DNA of 64,000 nucleotides from Microcebus murinus (Eukaryota > Chordata > Mammalia > Primates > Cheirogaleidae). The notes under the pieces are model-generated. The model did not search any database. It saw nothing but the letters and a program-made list of their open reading frames with translations, and was not told where the DNA came from. The DNA is taken from positions 67,168,501-67,232,500 of the forward strand of contig NC_134117.1 in NCBI RefSeq assembly GCF_040939455.1. Reading direction: 5' to 3'. Numbering within the stretch: position 1 is the first letter of the stretch; the number at the start of each line of letters is the position of its first letter. Positions 50,263-60,942 of the stretch are shown here, one piece after another. The position numbers and the translations under genes are program-made.

Positions 50263-51209
50263 AGACAGACGGGCAGGAGTTGGGGCTGTAGCCACATGGC
50301 AGGGAGAGGACACAGGACGGATGCGATGGCTCCAGTGCTGGCCTGGCCACTCTCCTATATCTCCCCTCGTTCACTCACACCTGCTCCCCAAGGGCCATTT
50401 CCTCCACTTCCCCGTCCTCACCACAGCAGGAAACCACAGAGAAGACTCAGAGAAAGTGCTGACCTAAGTTAGAGCAGACTGGGCCAGTTTCTGGTCTTTT
50501 ACTTCTGAGATCCCAGATGGGTCTGGCCTCGGGGAAAGTGAAAGTGAAGGCAGCATGAGCCCAAAACAGCAAACTGGGGGGGGGGGGGAGAAAGTGGGGA
50601 GAGGAAAAGAGGGGGAGAGGGAGAGGGGACAAGGGAGAGAGGGGCAAAGGGGCAGGAAGAACTCTCCACCAGAAAGGTCCCGGAGCAGAGAGGAGAGACT
50701 CTGAGGCGCTGACAAAGGAATCCCTCCCCACCAACCAACGGCCATGGACCACCATCCCTTAGCCATCCTGCACCCTCAAAAGACCCCAACCTGAGGGCAT
50801 CGGTCACGGATACCCTGTGTGGGGATGGGCAACAGGGGGCACTTGGCCCAGCCCAAACAGAGATGAACTGCACCCGAGGGGCACTTGCTTGTCAACAGGG
50901 GCAGTGAGGGCCACACCACCCATCATGTATATGAGTGGGATTGGCATCTTCCCACGCACTTGGGAAGCCCCTTCTCTGCCACGCACTGGAAACAGGAAGA
51001 TAAGTAAATGATGGGTCCAGATGGACAGATCAATACACCAAGAGACAGACATAGACACTGCAGGTTGCTGCCTGCACACACACATGCATACACACACGTG
51101 GGCCTGCACAAGCACATGTATACACACGCATGCACACACCAGCCAGCAGACAGCTCTAGATGGAACTTGGGGCAGATGCCACATACTCTGGGTGGACCTG
51201 ACTCCCATG
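50263..51209. other. Non-coding stretch with G-rich tract
   Basis: A G-homopolymer and purine-rich tract lie at 50576-50650. A CA-rich tract lies at 51065-51140. No exon supported. Confidence 0.4.
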
Positions 51210-51395
51210 CGATGCTGCTTCTCACAAGCTGTGTGGCCTCGGACAAGTCGCTCGGCCTTCCTGTGCCTCAGCTGACTCACCTGCAACATGAGCAGATGAC
51301 TCCCACCTCAGGACTGCCAGGAGAATGGTATAAGTGAAGAACGTGAGGTTTTTGGCACAGTGTATGGATGCTCAATAAATGGTTGCTGAAGATCA
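51210..51395 (+). repeat. Near full-length MIR
   Basis: 'tcacaagctgtgtggcctcg', 'gacaagtcgctcggccttcc', 'gtgcctcagctgactcacct' and the tail 'tggatgctcaataaatggtt' are all present in forward order. Confidence 0.9.
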
Positions 51396-52039
51396 ATCTC
51401 GCATCCATTCCACCAGGGACCCTGCTCTGCTGGCAGCTGTCGTGCCAGAGAGATGCAACCTCAAAGAGACGCAGCCACAGCGGTACAAACCCTGCTCAAT
51501 GGCCCTGCCAGCTCTGACCTTCAGCCTCAAAGGCAGCAAGGCTTCCAGGTGAGGCCACAGCACACAGTGACGCTGCAGTCCCTGCAGCAGAAGTGAGGTG
51601 GCCGGGGAGGAGGGGAGCTCAGCACGCCACAGGCAGGCACACGGCTGCTGGTTTGGCCCAGGAGCTGCCTCCTTACTTTTGCCTGGGGAGTGGGCTCTGG
51701 ACAGGGGTGGGCAGCCCCAGAGGCCTTCAGGGCGGGCAGGCCAGCGAAGGGCTGCTGTAGAACCCATGACCCACACCACGTGCATCCAGTCGCCCGCCAG
51801 GTTGGACTTGCATGCCGCAAAGCGCAGAGGCAAGATAGAGCAGCTGCTCTGGCCCTCGCTGGCCCCTGGGCTTTGCATCTCTCCTGTCACACACGCACAC
51901 ATGTGCACGCACCCTCTGCAGGACCCGGGACCCAGCCTGCCCCAGCTGCGGGGATTCAAGGAAGCTCAGCCCACCCAGAGCCTCAGCGTCACACCCTCCA
52001 ATGTGAGCATCCCGCCACCACTGGAGCCTGAGTTGTTTG
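51396..52039. other. Non-coding stretch, nothing recognised
   Basis: GC-rich unique DNA, no supported feature. Confidence 0.4.
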
Positions 52040-52200
52040 GCCCCCTGGGAAGGTTCTTTAGGAATGTTCTTTAACTGCTCTAAGCCCCAGTTCCTCATCT
52101 GTGAAATAATATCTGCCCCAAGAAGTTACAGACTAGACGGAGAAGCACTTGCTGAACAAATGGGTGCATGAATAAGCAATCTATCAAAGAGCCTGGCACA
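52040..52200 (+). repeat. MIR fragment
   Basis: 'aagccccagttcctcatctg' followed by 'tgaaataatatctgccccaa' matches the forward MIR. Confidence 0.65.
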
Positions 52201-53189
52201 TGAAACCCATGCCTGTGAGTCCCTTCCCCACGCTGATCTGGCACAGATACCGTGTGACGATGCTGCTGAGTGAGCCCAGGCCTGCTCCCCACGCTGCTCC
52301 ACACGCCCCACGACAGCACTTCCACCCCTGACCCCCACCCACTCCCACCCCGGCCTGTGCACCGCCTGGCTCCAGGACAGCTCGGGCTCTGACTTGTCCT
52401 GACTCTTCCAGCCTTCCTTGATGGGAGCCCTGGCCTGAATGTGACCTTGACCTGCTAGTGTCCTCACCAGCCACCCACGTGGACCCTACCCCAACTGCTA
52501 CCATCACTCACACACCTTGTGCACACTTCTCTGCAAGCAAACCACAGTCAAACCTGCCCCCGGCCCCACCCTGCCCGGACTGTCCTGTCACCAGGGCTAT
52601 GTCTGCCACATCCATGGAGCCCAGCATGGCTCTGCCCTGCACCTGCTCCTGGCAGGACCCCTGTCGGTCAGAACCACAGCACTCACACACGGGGGGAAAG
52701 GACAGCCCCGAAATGTGCTGAGCTCCTCGGCAGCCAGCTGGTTAACGGTGCCAGAAGCCAGACAAGGCTCATCTCGCTTCCTTCAATGAGTGGCACATGC
52801 GGGGACACCAGACCCCGTCCCTCTCACCAACTCAAGGACGTCAGTCCCCCAGTTGTCCCTTCTCTCCTTTACGTAGCCTGCTGTCTGCAGGGTCATTCCA
52901 TCAGGACACACACACTGCCTTACCTCCCATCTTAACAATAACATCTCTCTCTCGACACCACGACCCCTCTGGCAACTGCCACCATGTCTTTGTGCCCTGG
53001 GATAAAGCGACTTCATATGAGGGAGGCCTGTGCCTGCTGGCCCCACTTCCTCCCTTCCCGCTCTCTCTCGAACCTGCTCCTGTAGCTCTGGGCCCACTGC
53101 CCTGCTGCACCGCTGCCGCCAGGGACGCCACGACCTCTCCGCGGTGAGCCCAGCGGTCAGATCCACCCGCGCCAGGTAGACACTGGCGG
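52201..53189. other. Non-coding stretch, nothing recognised
   Basis: GC-rich unique DNA. The frames on both strands are compositional. Confidence 0.4.
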
Positions 53190-53850
53190 AATGAATGCAT
53201 CTGGGGGAAGGAACCACCGTTTGTGAAGGCCAGTTATTGGGACAAGTCCTGGGCCAGATGCTGGTGACACAGAAATAAAGCATAGTTCCTGCCTTTGAAC
53301 ATCACAGCCTGGGACGGGCGGAGGAGGAGAGTAGGATATGGAAACAAATGAATAATAGCACAGTGTTAGAAGCATAACAGTCATCAAAAACAGAGCAACA
53401 TAAATAGCACAGGGGAGTGTATCTAATATTACCTAAAAGAACAGAGAAGATGCTCTCTGGGATGGAACTTGGCGGCCTATTAAATTCACAGGGGCACAAG
53501 CCGAAAGGAAGGCACTCCCAGGCAGGAAGACTGGCATGTGCAAAGGCACTGAGGCTTGGGGAAGAGAGGCCCTAGCAGGGAGCCCTCTGGCATCGCTGGA
53601 GAACCAGGCAAAGAGAAGAGGAAAAGACGACATTACAGAGGAAGGGAGGGGCCGGCTGGGACGGGTCTTGTAGGCCTCGCTGTTTGAACTTGACCCTGAG
53701 GCTGTAGAGATCCACCCAAGTGTTCTGGGCTGGAATTCACTAATCAGATTTGTGCTCCCAAGTCCCTCTGGTGACCACGGGGATGTATTAGAGAAAGAAA
53801 ATACTCATGGCCAAAAACCCGGATACGGTCGCTGTCTGGCTAATCTAGGT
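53190..53850. repeat. Old interspersed repeat, family not named
   Basis: Runs of recognisable but unnamed dispersed-repeat text in order: 'ggtgacacagaaataaagca', 'ggcactcccaggcaggaaga', 'catgtgcaaaggcactgagg', 'gggtcttgtaggcctcgctg', 'cactaatcagatttgtgctc' and 'ctggctaatctaggtgagaa'. The ordered match suggests one long copy. Confidence 0.55.
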
Positions 53851-54353
53851 GAGAAACGATGAGGGTCCGTCACGGTGGGATGGAGAAGGAGCAGACCCCG
53901 GGAGGCTCGAAGGGCGTGGTGCTCAACTGGCTGAGAGCCGTGAAAAAGTGGCACAAGTAAGGAATGTCACCTGGCGACAGGAGTGTCACCAGCTGAGACA
54001 GGAGGGGCCCAGATCTGGAGAAGTGGCGAGTCGGACACAGGCCCTAAGGCCGCCCCAGGCACACGCGTCCAGCTTCCCCCAATCACCCGGCGTCCTCCCC
54101 ACGCCGACGGCTCCCAGGGTCCCCGCCGCCCTCAGGAGAGGAGACAGCACCGTCCCCAGAAATGAGCACCTCCAAAACAGCAAGAAAATCCAAGGAGGAA
54201 AAGCCGCGTCTGCTCCTGAGAACTTATTTGCCTTTAACACTCAGCGAGGAGGGTCATTTAGACCAATCACAGCGCGTCGTCTTCCCTGCTCCCCCCGATT
54301 TCGCTGTCGTGGGAACCACCCGTGGGAAGGTCTGCCCAACACCCGACTCAGAC

Positions 54354-54354
<1 letters not shown>
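53851..54354. other. GC-rich non-coding stretch
   Basis: The 182-residue plus-strand frame (53849-54397) ends inside the TG repeat and shows no domain. Confidence 0.4.
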
Positions 54355-54390
<36 letters not shown>

Positions 54391-54700
54391 TGTATGAGAC
54401 AAAGAGACACAGAGAGAGATTCCAGTGTGTGCATGTATGCCTGAGAGAGACAGAGGGCAACACGTGTGTGCACGCGTGAGAGAGACTTTAGTGTGTGAGA
54501 CTCTGGCGTGTGTGTGTGCACGTGTGTGTGTGTGACAAAGAGACACAGAGAGAGATTCCAGTGTGTGCATGTATGTGTGAGAGAGACAGAGGGCAACACG
54601 TGTGTGCACGCGTGAGAGAGACTTTAGTGTGCGAGACTCTAGCGTGTGTGTGTGTGTGTGTGTGTGTGCGTGCGTCTGTGACACAAAGACAGAAACAGCG
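54355..54700. repeat. TG microsatellite and 136-base duplicated block
   Basis: (TG)n runs at 54355-54389 and 54641-54667 flank a complex GA/TG sequence. The stretch 54396-54511 ('gacaaagagacacag' to 'gagactctggcgtg') is repeated almost unchanged at 54532-54647, offset 136 bases, with few differences. Confidence 0.9.
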
Positions 54701-57564
54701 AGTCTGGCATGTGTGAGAGAGCCGGAGAGTGAGCCCCTGGCCCACCGTGGTGAAGGACGTGCCACGCCCCCCTCTGGGTGACAGTGAGTCCCAGCCTCGA
54801 AGGGCACAGCGGCTGAGGTGTGACATTTCAAACGAGGAGGACTCCACTTCCTGTAAACCTTTGAGCTGAAAAAATCAGCTCCACGCAACAAAAACCAAAT
54901 CTCCAAAGTCAGTTCCCCAAGTGACAAAATCTGCGAGTGACTGGTTCTCCTAGTGGCCAGCTCACCAGAAGCTGAGTCACAAAATCTCTTGCCTCCCAAA
55001 TGCCCTTTGGCTGATTTTCCAAATCACCAAATTATTGCAGGGTTCTTCCTTACATTTTACGTTCATCTTGCCCCTTCCCCTTGACACTGCCCTGAATCTC
55101 CCCTGCCTGATCCTCCGTACGTAAAAGGGGGAGCAGCCAGGGGCAGGGAGGCAAAGGCTGGGGTGACACCAAGTCACCCAGCAAACTTGCTCTTGAGTGG
55201 CCCTCCGCCCGGCTGCAGCTCTGCCCCTGCTCCTCACCCTCCTGGGTCTGTGACACATATTTATTCCGACTCCGCTCAGGTTCTCCCTGACAGCGTGCCA
55301 GCCAGCTTGGCTGAGGTGACCTCTCTGGTCCTCACCACGGTCCCAGCAGCGAGTCACTTCCATCTCAGCTTCCAAGGGAGGAAGCCATGGCTTAGTGTCA
55401 CTTACCAGTCCAAGGGCCGCAACTTGCAAGAGGAGAGGTACATGTAACTTGGCGTTTCACTTCCCTGGCAGATTCTGTGGGGCTCCCAGTCCCTTCTCCT
55501 CCCTGGGTCCCCCAGCCACTGCTCCAACTGGCCACGGGACAGCGTCCTTCCATCTATGAGACGGCCTCTATGACCCGGGGCCACAGCTCACCCCAGGCCC
55601 AGGTCACAAATGACGCTCCCAGCCCAAATCAGCGAATCATGTCCACCAGGATTGCAGCCCCTTTAGCCAAGAGAGGTCTGACCATGAAAAGCTGCAATGT
55701 GATCCTCCCCTGGGGCCACCAGGTACTTGCTCCCCAGGGGCTCCCCCGGTGCTTGCTCCTCACCCACCTCCATTGGAGCCTGTGCTGCTCGCAGGCGGGC
55801 AGGGGCCAGGGCTGGTGCTGAGACACTCACAGACGGCTCTGGCCCCTCTCAGAGCCTGGGGCACCCCTGAGAAACGGGACACCCTGAGAAACGGAGAAAA
55901 AGCCCAGAGTCTGGGACCCCACAGGCAGGACAAAGCAGGAGCAGGCTGGACAAAGGGAGGGGCAGCCAGGCTGTGGCCGCAGCCAGGTGGCCCAACAGCA
56001 AGCCTGTGAGAGGAGGTTCCCACTGGTGCGCGAGAGGGACGCCCAGAGAGCCCTGCAGTGGGCACCCCACCCGGGCTGCAGAGAGCACTCGCTACTCCTG
56101 TCCTGATGCTGCAGGCAGGTGCCCTCCCCACTTGCTAACACACAGCAGGAGGACAAAGTGACCCAACAGCTGCCCGGGGCCATGCTCTCTGTGGGGAAAG
56201 TGACTCTGGAGCCCACAGCCTATCCTCAGCGTGCCCTGCACTGACCGCGACCCAGCCACGATGAGAACCTGTGTTCTGCTGAGCACAGGGCAGGTCTTGG
56301 GGCCCAGGACAACGACCATGGGAGGGACCAAGGTTGCCAGCCCCATGTGCCCCTATCCCGGGGGGGGCACCAGAGCCCCACAGGACAAAGCCCAAGTGCA
56401 CCCAGCCCAAGCCTTCCCCACATGCCCCAGGGGCTCTTCCTCCAAGGGTCCCACCTCCACGTGGGCCACAGGCAGGAACAAGGTGTCCCCAGGGGCTGCA
56501 CCACCAGCTGAGGTCAGGCCCCGGAACTAAGCTGTGAAAGTCCTCTGAGACTACGGCAGAAACACTGACAAGGCCCTGCAGCCCCCTCCTATGTTGGGGC
56601 CGAGGGAACCCAGGGCCAGAGAGGCCACAGGCTCCATCAGGGACGAAGGGAGCTCTGAGCTCGGCGAGCTAACCCAGAGGAGCCACGGTGGTGCTGAGGA
56701 CTGGTGCGGGCAGGTGTGGTCCTGGCTTGCACGGGGTCATGAGAGGAGCCGGGCCCAGGCCGAGCCTCCCACAGACACATTCCATGGGCAGAACACAGCC
56801 ACCTGGCTGTACCAGGCCCCACAGTGCAGAGCTGCAGCCACACTCAGCACAGGTGCCAGCACCAGTTCCCTCACGTGCCCCAGGCCTCAAAGCCCTCAAG
56901 ATGACCCCACAGGGGAACTTAGTTACCTGCACCCACCCAAGGCCTCCCCCTGCAGCCATTGCCTTGCAGGTCCAGGAGGCCAGGTTGGGGGGTGGCGGTG
57001 CTGAACAGTCCCCCATCTGGCAGCCACTGAAGTCGTGGCACCCAGGACCTTGCCCTCCCACAGGAAATGGAGACGCCGTCCTCACAGGTACAGGGAGACG
57101 CCAGTGGAACACAGGTAAGATGCACCTTGCAGGAGACATCACCGTGCTCCCAGAAAGGGAAGCAGCATTTCAGAGCCCAGCTAGGGTTAGGGACCCCAGA
57201 TTTCCCTGGGAGTGAGCTGACTGGGAGAGACAGGAGGAGATGGTCACGGTGGGTCGAGGAGAGGGTTAGGAAGGCACATCTGTGCCCGTGGACGTGTCAG
57301 GGCTGCTGAGCTAGAGTCATTGTCCACCCTTCCTTGGAACGTGGACATTTCAGGAATCTGGTGAAAGGAAGGGACGTTCTCTAGAGAAAAAAAACAGAAA
57401 CATGCACACACACTCCATCCCAAACTATCGCCAGGACTTTCCGGAGTCTCTATGAACCCAACGAAAGAACCTCTAACTAAGAGAGAGGTTTGGGCATTAA
57501 GTGATAACAAGGAATACGAATGACTTAGTGGTACTCATCTTGTTGGCTCCCTCATGCGTTTACC
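54701..57564. other. GC-rich non-coding block
   Basis: No exon, RNA gene or firm repeat. The many overlapping frames are compositional. Confidence 0.4.
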
Positions 57565-57695
57565 TCTGTCTCCCGTGCCAGACCAGGCTCCAGGAGGGCA
57601 GGAAGCTTGACTCCCTTTCCCTGGGAGTCCCCAGAGCCTGGAACAGAGGCTCGCGCACGAGGCACAGGATAAACACTGGGTGAGTACATGGTTCA
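57565..57695 (+). repeat. L2-like LINE tail
   Basis: 'ccaggctccaggagggcagg', 'agtccccagagcctggaaca' and 'gaggcacaggataaacactg' follow the L2 3' end. Confidence 0.7.
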
Positions 57696-58129
57696 CAGCC
57701 TAGTGCTTCAGCCCTCAGAAGTGGCTGGTGCGGGGCAAACCACAAAAAAAATGGAGTGGGCTTCTTTAAGAGCTTGGCAGGGTGACTCCAGCAGCAATTC
57801 CAGGCCAGTCTGTGCAGGGCTCGGAGAGCCTGCGGCTGGGTGCTCCCGTCCCATTGGGAGCGAGCCCGAGACGGTGGCTGCGAGCAGAACTCCGGGGTCT
57901 GTGCCGGCAGCCCTGGTGAGCAGCCGGGAGCTGACCCGATACCTCTGTCTCCCAGCCCCAAGCAGGGGGCGACTCCAGCCGAGGAGACTCAGGCACGGTG
58001 GGGAGCCCCCACACTGCGTGCCATTGATCCTCAGTAATGAATTTCTTTGTGGAAAGGAACAAACCGCGCCACAGTGAGACCGGCCAAGGCCGCCCCAGAG
58101 CGGCAGCCTGGTGTCCCAGGCATGCTAAT
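57696..58129. other. Non-coding stretch, nothing recognised
   Basis: GC-rich unique DNA. Confidence 0.35.
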
Positions 58130-58560
58130 TACCATGCTGTCTGAGTTCATCTGATCGGCCTCTCCTGCCACTGTTCCATAACTGACACGCTAATCTGTCC
58201 CCACCTGATGGCGTCCAAGCAGGCCGGAGACTCACTAATGCAGACGGATGATAAAGGAAGAAAACTATAACATGGAGATTAAAACCGTGATGTCAGCTTC
58301 TAGAAGATTGCAGTGCACTTAGCCCCTTTTGTAGTGCGTTTCAAGGACTATTAGTTGGAATCGCTCGTTGCATTCGGGGCCCCTGCTGTAAGATAATCTT
58401 GACTGCTCTACCCCCTCTCCCGTGTCTGACAGGAGCTCCAGCAAGCCGTGCAGCTCGCTTACGCGGTGGAGGTTGCACAAACGCATTCTCAAACTAGTAA
58501 GTCTCTGGAAACCATGAGGGACGTGCAACGTTTGAATGAGTTCAGGCACGATGGTTTCTC
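58130..58560 (+). other. Conserved-looking segment with a weak candidate exon
   Basis: Repeat-free, balanced-composition DNA with several TAAT cores ('catgctaattaccatgctgt', 'cactaatgcagacggatgat'). Within it a pyrimidine tract 'ctaccccctctcccgtgtctgacag' precedes GAGCTCCAGCAAGCC at about 58432, and CAAACTA is followed by a perfect GTAAGT at about 58497. This would be a 65-base exon with one open plus-strand frame. With no partner exon it could equally be a conserved non-coding element or chance. Confidence 0.25.
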
Positions 58561-58864
58561 TGGCGTGGACAGAGCCCCTGGGACAGGCAGCATGGCATCA
58601 GAAAAAGGCAACAGGCTTTGTTTGGCAGCTTTATTGGGGTATAATCGGCATACAATAAAGAGCACATAATACAACATAAAATTCTCAACGCACTTTTGAC
58701 ATATGCATCCCCACGATCAGGACCACGAACACATTCACCACCCCCAAAGTCGCCTTATGCTGTGTGTGGTCCTTCTCCCCCGCCTCTCCCTGGCCCCTAC
58801 CCCAGTCCCCAGGCAACCACCCGTCCGCAATCTGTCACTACAGATGAGTCTGCGCGTTCTAGAG

Positions 58865-59087
58865 CCGCAATTCCCAACCTTTTTGGCACCAGGGACCAGT
58901 TTCATGGAAGACAATTTTCCCAGGGATGTGGGAAGGAGAGGGTCAGGGACGGCGAGTGACGGGATGAAGAGGAAGCTGCAGATGAAGCTTCGCTCATCTG
59001 CCCACCTCTCACCTCCTGCTGCGAGACCCGGTTCCCAACAGGCCACAGACCCGGACCGGTCCGCAGCCTGGGAGTTAGGGGCTGCAG
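58865..59087. mobile_element. MER30-like hAT-Charlie element with perfect 8-bp TSD
   Basis: TTCTAGAG at 58857-58864 is repeated exactly at 59088-59095, the 8-base duplication typical of hAT transposons. Inside, 'ccaacctttttggcaccagg', 'gaccagtttcatggaagaca' and 'aacaggccacagacccggac' match the MER30 consensus. The copy is internally deleted and non-autonomous. Confidence 0.9.
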
Positions 59088-59657
59088 TTCTAGAGTTTTA
59101 TATACATGAAACCACACAGTGGGTCTTTTTGCCTGTCTTCTTTCACTCGGCCTAATTCTTTTGAAATTCATCCATGTTGTTGCTTGTACTAATAATTGAT
59201 TCCGTTTTACTGCTGGATAGTACTTCATCACGTAAATGTACCGCAATTTATTTATCCATCCAGTTGCTGATGGATATTTCAGTTGTCTCCAGTTGTGGCT
59301 ATTATGAATAGAGCTGCCACATATGTCTTTGTGTGGACATATGCTTTCATTTCTCTGGGGTAAATACCGAGGAGTAGAATGGCTGATAGGATATAGGTGT
59401 ACGCGTAGCTTTTAAGACACTGCCGAAGTATTCTCCAAGGTGGTGGTGCCACCAGCACCAGCAGTGTAAGAATTCCAGTTGCTCCAGAATCTCACTAACA
59501 TTTGGTACATTGGTCACTTAAATTTAGCCATTCTAACTGCTATTCTGAAATAGCATTTCATTGTGGTTCTAACTTACGTTTCCCTGATCAATAAGAAGTA
59601 TGTTTTCATCTGCTTATTTGCCATCTGTATATCCTTTTTTGGTAAAGTGGCTATTCA

Positions 59658-59756
59658 GGGGGATGGACACGCTTGAAGCTCTGACTTGAGGGGGGAGGGG
59701 AGGCAAGGGCAATATACGTAACCTTAACATTTGTACCCCCATAATATGCTGGGAAA
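59658..59756 (+). mobile_element. Short lineage-type L1 3' end with TSD
   Basis: AAAGTGGCTATTCA at 59644-59657 recurs at 59757-59770. The 99 bases between read 'ggatggacacgcttgaagct', 'caatatacgtaaccttaaca' and 'tttgtacccccataatatgc' then a short A-tail, which I recognise as the end of strepsirrhine L1 elements. Extremely 5'-truncated, no coding capacity. Confidence 0.8.
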
Positions 59757-60004
59757 AAAGTGGCTATTCACATATTTTGCCCATTTTTCACTGTGTTGTT
59801 ATTACTCAGTTTTAAGAGTTCTCTATATTCTATATGAGATCCCTTTATCAGATATGTCATTTACACACATTTTTTCTCAGTCTGTGGCTTTTTATTTTCA
59901 GTGTCTTTCAAGGAGCAGAAGTTCTTAATTTTAATGAAATCCAGTTTATCATTTTTTCTTTTTTTAATTGGGCTTTGGTGTTACATCTAAGAAATCTTTG
60001 CCTA

Positions 60005-60046
60005 ACCTAAGGCCACAGCCATTTTCTTTTTTTTTTTTTTTTTTAA
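60005..60046. repeat. T-rich homopolymer tract
   Basis: A T-run of about 20 bases in the L1. It could be a length-variable region. Confidence 0.9.
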
Positions 60047-60286
60047 GGACTGATGCTTTCAAATCTGTTTTCTACTATGTTTTCTACTACTAGTTTTATA
60101 TTTTTAAGTTTTACACTTATGTCTGTAATACATTTTGACTAATTTTTAAATATAGTGCAAGGTAATTGAAGTATACTTCTTTTGTTTGCACATAGATATT
60201 TATTAGTTCCTGTACTATTTGTTGAAAAGATGATTTATTCTGTCTTCACTGATTGCCTTTGCATCTCTGTTAAAAATCAATCATCC

Positions 60287-60621
60287 TGGCCGGGCGCTGT
60301 GGCTCACGCCTGTAATCCTAGCTCTTGGGAGGCCGAGGCGGGCGGATTGCTCAAGGTCAGGAGTTCAAAACCAGCCTGAGCAAGAGCGAGACCCCGTCTC
60401 TACTATAAATAGAAAGAAATTAACTGGCCAACTGATATATATATAAAAAAAAATTAGCCGGGCATGGTGGCGCATGCCTGTAGTCCCAGCTACTCGGGAG
60501 GCTGAGGCAGAAGGATCACTCAAGCCCAGGAGTTTGAGGTTGCTGTGAGCTAGGCTGACGCCACGGCACTCACTCTAGCCTGGACAACAAAGTGAGACTC
60601 TGTCTCAAAAAAAAAAAAAAA
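60287..60621 (+). mobile_element. Full-length lemur-type Alu with TSD
   Basis: Starts 'tggccgggcgctgtggctca', has the left arm, a middle A-rich linker ('gatatatatataaaaaaaaa') with an extra 'ggccaact' segment, and a right arm with 'gtgagctaggctgacgccac'. The A-tail is about 23 bases. The 15-base AAAAATCAATCATCC at 60272-60286 recurs at 60622-60636. The right-arm block is a strepsirrhine diagnostic. Confidence 0.95.
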
Positions 60622-60751
60622 AAAAATCAATCATCCATTTAAGTGGGGGTCCATTTTGGGATTGTCTATTCTGTTCCAGTGATCTATTTGTCTATATTCA
60701 CACCAAATGCACACTGTCTTGACTATTGTTGCTTTTTAATGTTTTGAAACT

Positions 60752-60942
60752 AAAACTTTGAAAAACTAAAAATTTTTGGTTTATTGATCATATGACCATT
60801 TATGTGCAAAATTCAGTGAGATCTACAAAAAAGCTACAAGCACTAACAAGTGAGCTCCACGACATTACAGTATAAAAAAATCAATATACAAAAATCCATT
60901 GTATCTATATACTAGCAACGGATAATTGAAACCAATTGAAAT
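60752..60942 (+). mobile_element. Sense-oriented L1 ORF2 fragment inside antisense L1
   Basis: 'aagctacaagcactaacaag', 'tgagctccacgacattacag' and 'tcaatatacaaaaatccatt' are L1 ORF2 text in the sense direction. On either side the host L1 runs antisense and continues across the gap ('gctttttaatgttttgaaac' then 'ggtagtattagtcctccaag'). Edges are approximate. Confidence 0.7.

Noticed and set aside
49518..50313. His/Thr/Pro repeat proteins of 202-259 residues on the minus strand
   Set aside because: All minus frames are open across the 16/18-base minisatellite. No start, splice or domain support.
54241..54999. A 252-residue minus-strand frame with His/Thr runs
   Set aside because: Created by the TG/CA microsatellite and its duplicated block.
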